Below the pieces are notes generated by a model. It saw only the letters and a list, made by a program, of their open reading frames with translations, searched no databases and had not been told where the DNA came from. This document shows positions 27,662 to 35,647 of a stretch of 64,000 bases of DNA, piece by piece; the first letter of the stretch is position 1; the number at the start of each line of letters is the position of its first letter. This stretch comes from Xenorhabdus doucetiae (GTDB lineage Bacteria; Pseudomonadota; Gammaproteobacteria; Enterobacterales; Enterobacteriaceae): contig NZ_FO704550.1 of NCBI RefSeq assembly GCF_000968195.1, forward strand, positions 2,046,001-2,110,000, given 5' to 3'. The translations under genes and the position numbers were made by a program.

Positions 27662-27690
27662 ACTATAGGGAAAAGCAGGGCAGGCGTCAA
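27662..27690 (-). promoter_or_regulatory. sigma-70 promoter of tRNA-Ser
   Basis: On the minus strand TTGACG (27690-27685), exactly 17 bases, then TATAGT (27667-27662), about 54 bases before the tRNA 5' end. The sequence after the -10 is AGCGCCCCG, a GC-rich discriminator typical of stringently controlled stable-RNA promoters. Confidence 0.82.
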
Positions 27691-27922
27691 CAGGCTTATG
27701 ACGATTTTTTCAGGCTTTTTGACCAATTAGACAAATAAAAAACAATTTGTGTGCTCAGTAGTCGGTTTCGAGAGTAAAAGATGGCTTTTGTTGCAATAAA
27801 TCACAGCAAATTTGTTAACCAGATAACATTATCAATATTTTCATTCCTCTCTTTCTACCAGAGGCTTGCAACCGTTCAGCAATAAGTTAACTCTATTAAA
27901 AAACAAAAAGGAATGAAATTTT

Positions 27923-28870
27923 ATGAACATCATTTTCTTTCACCCTGCCTCTCATTTTAATTCTGATAAATGGATCCAAGGAATACAAACCAGATTACCC
28001 GAAGCGAATGTCCGGCAATGGGTGAGTGGTGATAATGCGCCTGCTGATTATGCTTTAGTTTGGTTGCCGCCCTATGAAATGCTGGCTAACCGTCAGGATA
28101 TCAAAGGTATATTTTCGCTTGGCGCGGGAGTGGACGCCATCCTTAATCAAGAATTGGAAAATCCGGGTACGTTACCGGAAGCGATCCCATTAATCCGTCT
28201 TGAAGATGCCGGAATGGCTCGGCAAATGCAGGAATATGTGGTTTCTTCCGTTTTATACTACTTCCGCCACATGGACGAATATAAACAATATCAAGAACAG
28301 CGTCTTTGGCATCCGGTGCCTCCCCATAATCGAAAGGAGTTTGTTATTGGTGTCTTGGGAGCGGGGGTTTTGGGACGTAGCGTGATTGAAAAATTGCGGG
28401 AATTTGATTTTAGTGTTCGCTGCTGGAGCCGAACGCCAAAACAAATTGATCATGTCGAGAGTTTTTATGGGAAAGCGCAGTTAGGCGATTTTCTTTCTGA
28501 ATGCAAGGTGTTGATTAATATCCTGCCGGACACTCCAGAAACACGGGGTATTTTAAGCCTTTCATTATTTAAGCAATTAAAATCGGGTTCCTATGTGATC
28601 AATATTGCCCGCGGTGCCCAACTCGTGGAACAAGATTTGCTGATTGCCATTGATAAAGGTTATGTTGCCGGTGCTACGCTTGATGTCTTTGTTGAAGAAC
28701 CCTTATCAAATCTTCACCCCTTCTGGACTCATCCGCGTATCAATATCACGCCACATATTGCGGCAAAAACGATGCCTGATGAAGCGATGGATATCATTTG
28801 TGAAAATATCCGGCGAATCGAAAAAGGTGAATCCCCCAGCGGCCTCGTTGATATGACCCTCGGTTATTAA
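27923..28870 (+). CDS. ghrA: glyoxylate/hydroxypyruvate reductase A
   Basis: D-2-hydroxyacid dehydrogenase that reduces glyoxylate and hydroxypyruvate with NADPH. The 315-residue protein has the dinucleotide-binding motif IGVLGAGVLGRSVIEKL, the LINILPDTPETRGI block, the catalytic Arg in NIARGAQLVEQDLL, and the Glu and His in FVEEPL and ITPHIAA. The E. coli GhrA is near-identical in layout. An AAGGAATG site precedes the ATG. It is followed directly by ycdY; ycdX is missing from between them. Confidence 0.94.
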   Translation: MNIIFFHPASHFNSDKWIQGIQTRLPEANVRQWVSGDNAPADYALVWLPPYEMLANRQDIKGIFSLGAGVDAILNQELENPGTLPEAIPLIRLEDAGMARQMQEYVVSSVLYYFRHMDEYKQYQEQRLWHPVPPHNRKEFVIGVLGAGVLGRSVIEKLREFDFSVRCWSRTPKQIDHVESFYGKAQLGDFLSECKVLINILPDTPETRGILSLSLFKQLKSGSYVINIARGAQLVEQDLLIAIDKGYVAGATLDVFVEEPLSNLHPFWTHPRINITPHIAAKTMPDEAMDIICENIRRIEKGESPSGLVDMTLGY

Positions 28871-28948
28871 GTTACTTTACAGCAAGGCAGGCAATTAGGG
28901 ACAATAACGTGATTCACTATTTAGATAAGTTATTGGGGGGATAAAACT

Positions 28949-29491
28949 ATGAACGAATTTTCTATTGTTTGCCGCATATTGGGAACATTGTTTAACCGGG
29001 CACCACAAGATCCTGTTTTGCAACCCGTGATCACCATGATTGCGGAGGGAAAATTGAAACCATTATGGCCGTTGGAGCAGGATGCGTTGTTGGACAGGTT
29101 ACAGCAACACAGTGAATTATCGGTGATTGAAGCGGATTATCATGCCTTATTTACCGGCGAATCTGCGAGCGTTGCAGTCTGCCGCTCTGATTATACCGAT
29201 AAGGATGAAAGCGAGGTACGTCAGTTTTTAGTGGAGCGGGGTATGCCTCTGTCTGATGCTCCTGCTGATCAATTTGGCGCGTTATTGTTGGCCGCATCTT
29301 GGTTGGAAGATCAGGCGGCGGAAGATGAAGTGCAGGCACAAATTAAGTTGTTTGATGAGTACTTATTGCCTTGGTGCGGGCACTTTCTCGGTAAAGTTGA
29401 AGCTCATGCAACGAGTGGTTTTTATCGGACACTGGCGGTAATGACCCGAGAAGCCTTGCAGGCGTTACGTGAAGAATTGGATACTGATTAA
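28949..29491 (+). CDS. ycdY: YcdY-like TorD-family chaperone
   Basis: A 180-residue all-helical protein of the TorD/DmsD redox-enzyme chaperone family. Blocks matching YcdY are EADYHALFTGE, LVERGMPLSDAPADQFGALL, AASWLEDQAAEDE and LPWCGHFLGKVEAHA. In E. coli YcdY supports the zinc protein YcdX, whose gene usually lies between ghrA and ycdY but is absent here, so the client in this genome is unclear. A G-rich ribosome-binding site precedes the ATG. Confidence 0.92.
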   Translation: MNEFSIVCRILGTLFNRAPQDPVLQPVITMIAEGKLKPLWPLEQDALLDRLQQHSELSVIEADYHALFTGESASVAVCRSDYTDKDESEVRQFLVERGMPLSDAPADQFGALLLAASWLEDQAAEDEVQAQIKLFDEYLLPWCGHFLGKVEAHATSGFYRTLAVMTREALQALREELDTD

Positions 29492-29858
29492 ATAAATCCA
29501 TCAGTCTTATCTATCAATCGATAACAATCGGTTAATATGGGATAAAAAATAAGGGCAGGTTATTTAATGATCTGCCCTTATTACTGTATTGATAATCATG
29601 TATCCAAATATAATGGGTGTATAGTTGCTTTTAAATTCTGCACTCACTGTACACCTTATGTATCAATTTGTTTTTCTATTAGGGCGCTATTTGAAATTTA
29701 AATTAGGTAATTATCTGATTTTACTTAAGAAGAGAGGTTAATCACAATTTTTCTGGTGATCTTTTATTCATGCTGGAATAGATAAGCATTGCTGTTATAT
29801 CCTGTTTGATTGATGCTGTAATGAGCATCCATTGAAAATCAGATGACAGGAGACAGGA
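29492..29858. other. intergenic region between ycdY and Hcp module
   Basis: A 367-bp gap. It holds a hairpin at 29548-29582 (AATAAGGGCAG / CTGCCCTTATT, 13-base loop), probably the ycdY terminator, and then AT-rich sequence that should contain the promoter of the hcp-like gene. No gene seen. Confidence 0.65.
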
Positions 29859-30593
29859 ATGTCATATCTTATTTACTTGTCGTTAAAGGGCAAGAAACAA
29901 GGCTTAATCTCGGCGGGCTGTTCAACCCCCGAATCTATCGGTAACCGCTATCAGGCCGGGCGGGAAGATGAAATACAGGTATTACATATCAGACATGGAA
30001 TGACACGCGATCAGAACGTCAATCACCTTCCGGTCAACTTTACCAAACCCATTGATAAATCCTCCCCATTGCTGGGGTTGGCGATAGACAAAAACGAATT
30101 GCTGGATGCCCTTTTTAAGTGTTACCGCACTAATCAGGCCGGACAGCTCGAACTCTTTTACGAAATCAAACTGACAGGCGCCACCATTGTTGATTTTTCC
30201 TGTCACTACCCGCACTCAATTGATGATAATGACCAGATCCCGTATGAAACGGTGCAGCTTGATTATAAGTCGATATCATTCACACATCGTGCGGCAGGGA
30301 CAACGGGTTACGCGATATCGCAATTGCAGGGGCGTGAAGAGGAAAGGCCATTACTTTCTGGTTTTTCTAACATTCAGCCATTGATTGAAACAGTTGCAGC
30401 TTTTTTATTTAGCCAAAAATTTAAACTTAAATATCAGGGAGATATTTGCCCAAATATTGCATATGGAGTGAGAACAGAAAAAGGATTAATAGAGGATATG
30501 TTTAAAACATCTGGTACGACAAAACAGTTTGAAACAAAAAAAGAAGAAACTATTGAAGTTGAGTATTTATATCAGACAAAAATAGGGATTTAA
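29859..30593 (+). CDS. extended Hcp-family type VI secretion protein
   Basis: Hcp forms the hexameric inner tube of the T6SS and carries effectors. Residues ~1-157 are an Hcp domain of the orphan type (SYLIYLSLKGKKQG, LFYEIKLTGATIVDF, YETVQLDYKSISFTHRAAG). Residues ~165-244 are an extra AT-rich tail ending EVEYLYQTKIGI with no recognisable catalytic motif. At 244 residues it is far longer than a plain Hcp (~160). AGGAGACAG precedes the ATG. Three bases separate it from the next gene. It differs clearly from the Hcp inside the main T6SS locus. The tail may be an effector adaptor or small toxin; I infer cargo recruitment. Confidence 0.88.
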   Translation: MSYLIYLSLKGKKQGLISAGCSTPESIGNRYQAGREDEIQVLHIRHGMTRDQNVNHLPVNFTKPIDKSSPLLGLAIDKNELLDALFKCYRTNQAGQLELFYEIKLTGATIVDFSCHYPHSIDDNDQIPYETVQLDYKSISFTHRAAGTTGYAISQLQGREEERPLLSGFSNIQPLIETVAAFLFSQKFKLKYQGDICPNIAYGVRTEKGLIEDMFKTSGTTKQFETKKEETIEVEYLYQTKIGI

Positions 30594-30595
30594 TT

Positions 30596-31468
30596 ATGGC
30601 TATTTTAAAAACTAAAACTGTCAAAGGTGGTGAGGTTACAGAGTTGGAAATGGATATATTTTATTTAAACCAGATTCCCGATGTAATGGATAAAATGGGT
30701 TGGAGTATAGCATCTGAATTAATGAAATATTGGTTTAATACTAAACCTGCTTTTGAAATGGATGATGCTTTAAGAAATACGTATATGAAAGGAAAATCTA
30801 TTGACATTCCAAAAGAACGATACAATGACACCATTGTTAAAATGAACTGGGCAGTAAATTATAAACAAGTACAGGATGCAATAGATATATTAATAAATAA
30901 AAAATTAGGTAATAAAGCCTCTAACGATAGTATCTTTAAAAGGTTACTGAAAAGAAATTTGGTTAAATCATCATCAGAAAAAGAAATATATGTTGGCTAT
31001 GGTAGTGATATTATTGATATTGATTATACCAGCCAGATTAACGTGGAAACCTTTGGCGGTAATTATGATGCAATTGATGAGTTAAGAGGAGCTATCGGCA
31101 AGGGTAGTTTAAATCTTTGTGTACGTGGATATTATGATTTATCACAGAAAAAAAATAGATTTGTAGTTGATAAAATAGGCTTTTATATTAAAGATGCATA
31201 TAATTTTTCTGGAGACTATGAGCCATTAGGCATCTGGAGCCGAAATGATATTCTCGGCTATGGACATATATTAAAATTTATGACCACTTATAAACTTAAA
31301 GATTGGAGAACCTTGTATAAAGAATATAAAGGTTATGTTCCTGTATTCAATAAAGATTTTAGGTCTTGGCAGAGAAAGCATAATGAAGGTGGTGATTATA
31401 TTGTTTTTTCGGATGTTTATTGGATTGAGCCGCCAAGTGAACACCAGGTGATATATGAGAGCAATTAA
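30596..31468 (+). CDS. DUF6402-like putative T6SS effector
   Basis: A 290-residue AT-rich gene starting 3 bp after the extended hcp stop. It lacks a signal peptide or membrane helix. An N-terminal block (LEMDIFYLNQIPDVMDKMGW, ASELMKYWFNTKPAFEM) and a C-terminal block (VDKIGFYIKDAYNF, LGIWSRNDILGYG, YIVFSDVYWIEPP) match what I recall of DUF6402 proteins, often found next to Hcp or PAAR genes. No catalytic residues can be named. Its place between an Hcp and a small membrane protein suggests a secreted toxin; that is inference from context. Confidence 0.7.
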   Translation: MAILKTKTVKGGEVTELEMDIFYLNQIPDVMDKMGWSIASELMKYWFNTKPAFEMDDALRNTYMKGKSIDIPKERYNDTIVKMNWAVNYKQVQDAIDILINKKLGNKASNDSIFKRLLKRNLVKSSSEKEIYVGYGSDIIDIDYTSQINVETFGGNYDAIDELRGAIGKGSLNLCVRGYYDLSQKKNRFVVDKIGFYIKDAYNFSGDYEPLGIWSRNDILGYGHILKFMTTYKLKDWRTLYKEYKGYVPVFNKDFRSWQRKHNEGGDYIVFSDVYWIEPPSEHQVIYESN

Positions 31469-31883
31469 ATTAATGAAATATGGCATTATTGCCATATTTT
31501 TTCTATGGTGGTTTTTTTTATCACATGTCACATTTACAATTGGTTCATTTTATGTGACCGATTCAAAAAATAATGACTTTATGGTTAAATATTATTATCC
31601 TGCTCCAATAAATCTATTCGGATTATATTTTTGGGTGGTAAGCGAACTCCCTACATATGTAGTTCTTTATGATAAAGATAATAATTATATTGGGCAAAGC
31701 GATCCTTTTTGTATGCCGCACTCTATTGGTATTTATGGTTCTGAATATATATTGCCTGATATTTCTAAAGGGGATGAATACTATGAACGGTTCTTTATTA
31801 GCGGTGAGCCTTTCGATGGGAGTTATACTATACCAGTGAAAGAAAAAAAATGGTGGAGCAAAGTACTGCAATATTTCCATTAA
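31455..31883 (+). CDS. small membrane-anchored protein (DUF6201-like), candidate immunity protein
   Basis: A 142-residue protein overlapping the putative effector by 14 bp. One N-terminal transmembrane helix (~9-27; IIAIFFLWWFFLSHVTF) is followed by a ~110-residue periplasmic-type domain with DFMVKYYYPAPINLFG, VVLYDKDNNYIGQSDPF and YERFFISGEPF. The layout matches DUF6201 proteins found with T6SS cargo. Overlap with the toxin-like gene and an envelope-anchored topology suit an immunity role against a periplasm-acting toxin. The biochemical target is unknown. Confidence 0.65.
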   Translation: MRAIKLMKYGIIAIFFLWWFFLSHVTFTIGSFYVTDSKNNDFMVKYYYPAPINLFGLYFWVVSELPTYVVLYDKDNNYIGQSDPFCMPHSIGIYGSEYILPDISKGDEYYERFFISGEPFDGSYTIPVKEKKWWSKVLQYFH

Positions 31884-32015
31884 CTGAATGAAAATTTTTG
31901 TAAATATTCCGTCCTCATGTTTTTGCTAGTTTAGCCTCTGAATATCAGGGGCTTTTATCATTTTTCATGATGTTAAATAGTGTTTAACGCATATAAAAAT
32001 CAACCATAAAACACC

Positions 32016-32191
32016 ATGAAAAAGCTACTTGAATTACGCCAGCAAAAGGCAACTCTCACCGAACAAATGCGTTCATTTATGCTGATGGGAAACCGTGTGA
32101 TATTCCCGAAGGTTGCCGATTAGACATCCGTGTCCAGATGCCGGAGGATTCGGTGTGGAATTTGAGGAAGGGGCACCAATATTCAGAGTAG
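32016..32191 (+). pseudogene. phage remnant (major-capsid N-terminus plus second fragment)
   Basis: A 35-codon ORF starts MKKLLELRQQKATLTEQMRS, which looks like the N-terminal scaffold (delta) segment of HK97-type capsid proteins, and stops at 32123. From ~32073 another frame reads ADGKPCDIPEGCRLDIRV and on to a stop at 32191, which looks like part of a different protein. The two pieces overlap, consistent with a deletion-scarred prophage relic. No other phage genes are seen nearby. Confidence 0.45.
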
Positions 32192-32262
32192 GATAAAGTT
32201 TACACAATAGCGCAAGGAGAGTAGGTTGACTGTGTTCCTGAAAAAAGAAAGAGGGCACCAGT

Positions 32263-32826
32263 ATGAGACTAATCCGTGTATACCCAGACTCAAGTGTATT
32301 CTCAGAGCCACACCGCAAAGCACCAGGCAAAACTCGACTCACCATTGTGAGTCATGGATATAGGCATAGGCTTGGAGTGCCCCGTATCAAGATGGACGGC
32401 CGGTTCTATGACCCACAGCAGATTGCCCGATTTATCCCAGCATGGACTCTTATTACCAGTTTGTATAGCGTCAGACTGATTGCTTGCTATTCAGCTGATC
32501 CCGATTCCAATAATAAATATACGCAGCATTGGGGAGAGGAACTGGATAGATCATCCTCTTTTGGTTCACAATTATCCAGGCATTTGAAAAATGTTTACGT
32601 CAGAGCATATGCAGGGAACCTTGTTACAAGTCGCCCAGACGACGAAGCTATGTGGAACTATTTTATGGTGGGAGGAGAGAAGGCTTTTGCATATGTCTCG
32701 AATCAATGTTTTAGAATATTCAAGAATGAACCAGATTACCATTGCGTCGTATTCTTCAATGGTGAAATTGTAAAGGAACGTTATTCAATTCAGGCGGTAA
32801 GCGAGCTTGGCCTTGTACGTGTGTAG
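32263..32826 (+). CDS. orphan protein with clan CD cysteine-peptidase-like signature
   Basis: A 187-residue soluble protein, unknown to me by name. Two hydrophobic strands each end in a potential catalytic residue: RLTIVSHG (His31-Gly32) and SVRLIACYS (Cys75). The HG and (h)AC motifs about 45 residues apart are the hallmark of clan CD peptidases such as the C80 self-processing domain of MARTX/large clostridial toxins. Later VYVRAYAGNL resembles the strand following the Cys in such folds. GAGGGCACC precedes the ATG. It sits beside the Hcp module, so it may be a secreted effector; no immunity gene is apparent. Confidence 0.6.
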   Translation: MRLIRVYPDSSVFSEPHRKAPGKTRLTIVSHGYRHRLGVPRIKMDGRFYDPQQIARFIPAWTLITSLYSVRLIACYSADPDSNNKYTQHWGEELDRSSSFGSQLSRHLKNVYVRAYAGNLVTSRPDDEAMWNYFMVGGEKAFAYVSNQCFRIFKNEPDYHCVVFFNGEIVKERYSIQAVSELGLVRV

Positions 32827-32894
32827 TAGGAGAATGAGTAGCGGTAATGCTTTTGTTCAAATATCAAATCGGAAGATGCTTTTAGGTGAGTTAA

Positions 32895-32912
32895 AGGGCA
32901 GGTTTCTGCCCT
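32895..32912 (-). terminator. small hairpin, possible yceB terminator
   Basis: A 7-bp inverted repeat (AGGGCAG / CTGCCCT) with a 4-base loop, followed on the minus strand by TTTAAC. It lies ~50 bp past the yceB stop and is short, so the call is tentative. Confidence 0.45.
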
Positions 32913-32964
32913 ATGGTGATTATTATCCTTCCCTGGAACTTTTTATTTAAAACGCGTGTATTTA

Positions 32965-33522
32965 TTAGTCTAAATCAATCACTAACTTACCGGGTTTAAC
33001 CTCCAATCCTTTGGCTAATTTTAAGGCAGCCGCTTCAGCCTTGCTTTTTTCTGGATTCAGAACATAAACCGGATGAGTATCAAAGAACTCACTTAAAGAG
33101 CTATTCAGATAAGGGAGCAACGCTTTAATTGGCGTGGCCACTTTTTCTGGCGTGGTCTGGTAATCCACAATTTCCAGCCCCTGAATGAAAATAGCCCCTT
33201 TTTCCGCATTAAATATCGGCTTAGCGCTGATGGTCAGTTTCATATCAGCCTGGACTGTACCCAGTAAGGTGGCTAATTGAACTTTTGCCAGCGTTGATAA
33301 TTCCATTTTTTCCGGATCTTGGCGGCCAATCTGACTGGTTAAATCCCCCAGTGTGATATTGGCGGTGGTCGCAGCGGGCAAGTTAATTTGCTTTTGATAA
33401 TGAACTTTTTTTAATAAATAATCATTGAGCAAGCCTTCGTTGATACTGACTTCCTTGAATTGATCGCAGCCGCTGATTAATCCTGCCAGTACCCATACAG
33501 CCCCGAAGAAAAATTTTCGCAT
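32965..33522 (-). CDS. yceB: YceB-like lipoprotein (DUF1439)
   Basis: Predicted lipoprotein of 185 residues with lipobox LISGC (Cys ~19 from the chosen start) and the DUF1439 blocks ITLGDLTSQIGRQDPEKM, EKGAIFIQGLEIVDYQTTPEK and LAKGLEVKPGKLVIDLD. YceB's function is not established. The ATG at 33522 is preferred over 33543 because GGAG lies 8 bases upstream and the signal peptide then begins MRKFFFGAV. It follows mdtH on the same strand after a terminator. Confidence 0.9.
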   Translation of the reverse strand: MRKFFFGAVWVLAGLISGCDQFKEVSINEGLLNDYLLKKVHYQKQINLPAATTANITLGDLTSQIGRQDPEKMELSTLAKVQLATLLGTVQADMKLTISAKPIFNAEKGAIFIQGLEIVDYQTTPEKVATPIKALLPYLNSSLSEFFDTHPVYVLNPEKSKAEAAALKLAKGLEVKPGKLVIDLD

Positions 33523-33592
33523 GTTGTCTCCTTCTATTTTCAATGGGCGGATTTTACACCATTTATTATTTAATTTGTTTGTTGTTTAAGCC

Positions 33593-33619
33593 CTTATTCC
33601 TCGCTGTGCGAGGAATAAG
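33593..33619 (-). terminator. intrinsic terminator after mdtH
   Basis: Perfect 12-bp inverted repeat (CTTATTCCTCGC / GCGAGGAATAAG) with a 3-base loop, about 30 bp past the mdtH stop. The T-run afterwards is weak, but the stem is very stable. Confidence 0.75.
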
Positions 33620-33649
33620 AAGTCATCGACAATTTGGGAATATTATTGA

Positions 33650-34852
33650 CTATTTGTTGATAATGATTGGTTCAATTTTCTTCTGGTTGAATTGGTGATG
33701 CAGGGCATAAATGGTGACTAACCCCACCAGTCCCAGCAGGAGCCACGGCAACTGCGGTATACCCAAGGCATGGCCGGTATCATAGAGCCATCCACCGCCG
33801 GTGTAGCCCAATGCGCCTCCCAATGCCAACCCCAGGCGACTGAATCCCATATAACTTCCCCGTGCCCGTGGATCAGCCAGTGATGCACTCAACGTTTCAC
33901 GTGCAGGCTCTGCCGTAACCATGCCCAAATAGAACAGACAAATCAGGCCAAAAATGAGATGCAATTGATTGACCCAACCTATTGGGAACATACAGAGACT
34001 CATTAAAAACAGCCCCGCCATCAAACGTTGCTCTTGGCGAAAGTATTTCTCACTCCAGCGTGCGATAGGGTAGAGCAGCGTCAGGGAAATCACGGCTTCA
34101 ATGGCATACATCCACTTAACGGCGGTGGCTGTACCGGAAATTTCATGGATAATGATCGGAAACATCAGCATAACTTGTACTGATAGCACAAAATAACCCG
34201 CTAATGTCAGTACATAGTAAAAGAACCGGCGATCTTTAATCACGCGCCCCAAACCTTCCTTGATAGGTGTCCGGATGGTTGAAATACGGTAGGCGGGAAG
34301 AAATAAAGCGTTAAACAGGGCGGCCAATACGAAAATGGTTGCGCCAATCCAGCAGACAAGATTGAAATTATACTGTAACAACCAGCTTCCTATCAGTGCA
34401 CCAATGACCGCACCCGCGCTGTCTTGCATCAATAGAAGTGAATAGAAGCGGTTACGTTCATGTGGGCGGGTTAATTTAATGACCAATGCCGCCCTGGGGG
34501 GATCGAACAAGGTTCCGCCTAATCCGGACAGAATACAGGATAGGAGCAATATCCACGGCTCAAATGCCATCGCCATCAGGGCAAAGCCCAGTGCACGCAG
34601 CAACATGCCTGTGACAATCATTGGCTTGGCTCCGAACCTATCCGCAATAGCGCCGCCAAAAATACCCAGTCCTTGCTGGACCAGTTGACGCAGGCCAAGT
34701 GCGAAACCGACAATCACCGCTGCCCAACCCAGTTGTTCGACGAAACGAATTGAAATTAAGGGAAAAACAACGAAAAATCCTAAAACAACCAATAAATTAT
34801 CAAACAAAAGAAAATATTTACCCAAGTTACGTGCTTGTGAAACTAGTGACAT
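33650..34852 (-). CDS. mdtH: MFS multidrug transporter MdtH
   Basis: A 400-residue major-facilitator transporter with 12 predicted helices, near the E. coli MdtH length (402). It begins MSLVSQARNLGKYFLLFDNLL; the MFS motif A-like loop reads GGAIADRFGAKPMIV, and AEPARETLSASLADPRARGSYMGF is distinctive for MdtH. It exports drugs such as quinolones at low level in E. coli. It is divergent from rimJ, the same neighbour as in E. coli. Confidence 0.95.
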   Translation of the reverse strand: MSLVSQARNLGKYFLLFDNLLVVLGFFVVFPLISIRFVEQLGWAAVIVGFALGLRQLVQQGLGIFGGAIADRFGAKPMIVTGMLLRALGFALMAMAFEPWILLLSCILSGLGGTLFDPPRAALVIKLTRPHERNRFYSLLLMQDSAGAVIGALIGSWLLQYNFNLVCWIGATIFVLAALFNALFLPAYRISTIRTPIKEGLGRVIKDRRFFYYVLTLAGYFVLSVQVMLMFPIIIHEISGTATAVKWMYAIEAVISLTLLYPIARWSEKYFRQEQRLMAGLFLMSLCMFPIGWVNQLHLIFGLICLFYLGMVTAEPARETLSASLADPRARGSYMGFSRLGLALGGALGYTGGGWLYDTGHALGIPQLPWLLLGLVGLVTIYALHHQFNQKKIEPIIINK

Positions 34853-35038
34853 TTTGCACCATTGAAGTATTTGAAATATGGGAAAAGATGAATATGAATT
34901 GCTGGTTATTTTGGACTTATTTTGGTCATTAAGGTAGAGGGGGTATAGATGATATTTTTTTATCGTTGTCTGGTGATAAAAAATGTCGCAGGCGTTAAAT
35001 TATTTGAAAATCTGCCAAGGTAAATATCAGGAGAAAAC

Positions 35039-35647
35039 ATGTTTGGTTATCGTTCTACATCTCCCAAGATCCGCTTTATTACGGACAGAATGGTTGTTCG
35101 TGTGGTATATGAATGGGATGCCTGTCGGTTGGCTGAATATTATGCAAAAAATAAAGATTTTCTTAAGCCGTGGGAACCCAGCAGGGATGGCAGTTTTTAT
35201 CAACCTTCCGGATGGACAAATCGGCTGAATTATATTGCGGAATTACAACGGCAGGGATCGGCATTTAATTTTTTGTTATTGAGTCCTGATGAAAATGAAG
35301 TAATGGGAGTGGCTAATTTCACGAATATTGTGCGAGGGGCGTTTTATTCCTGTTATCTTGGTTATTCTTTGAGCGAAAAATGGCAAGGGCAAGGGTTAAT
35401 GTATGAAGCCTTGCAACCGACAATCCGCTATATGCAGCGTCAGCAGAAAATGCACCGGATTATGGCTAATTACATGCCACATAATCATCGCAGTGGAAAT
35501 TTACTTAAGAAATTAGGTTTTGAACGGGAAGGTTATGCCAAGAGTTATTTAATGATTGATGGAGTCTGGCAGGATCATGTGTTGACATCATTGATTGATG
35601 ATACGTGGTGGGATCATATTATACCAATCGCCATTGAAGATGCTTGA
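35039..35647 (+). CDS. rimJ: ribosomal protein alanine N-acetyltransferase RimJ, 3' end altered by IS
   Basis: GNAT enzyme acetylating the N-terminal Ala of ribosomal protein S5. It has MFGYRSTSPKIRFITDRMVVRVVYE, the acetyl-CoA loop YSLSEKWQGQGLMYEAL and HRIMANYMPHNHRSGNLLKKLGF. The last eight residues (IPIAIEDA) are encoded by the end of an IS630 element. Removing the element and one TA rejoins the frame as DHI-N-L-stop, so the original protein ended about three residues after DH. The enzyme core is intact. GGAGAA precedes the ATG. Confidence 0.94.
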   Translation: MFGYRSTSPKIRFITDRMVVRVVYEWDACRLAEYYAKNKDFLKPWEPSRDGSFYQPSGWTNRLNYIAELQRQGSAFNFLLLSPDENEVMGVANFTNIVRGAFYSCYLGYSLSEKWQGQGLMYEALQPTIRYMQRQQKMHRIMANYMPHNHRSGNLLKKLGFEREGYAKSYLMIDGVWQDHVLTSLIDDTWWDHIIPIAIEDA

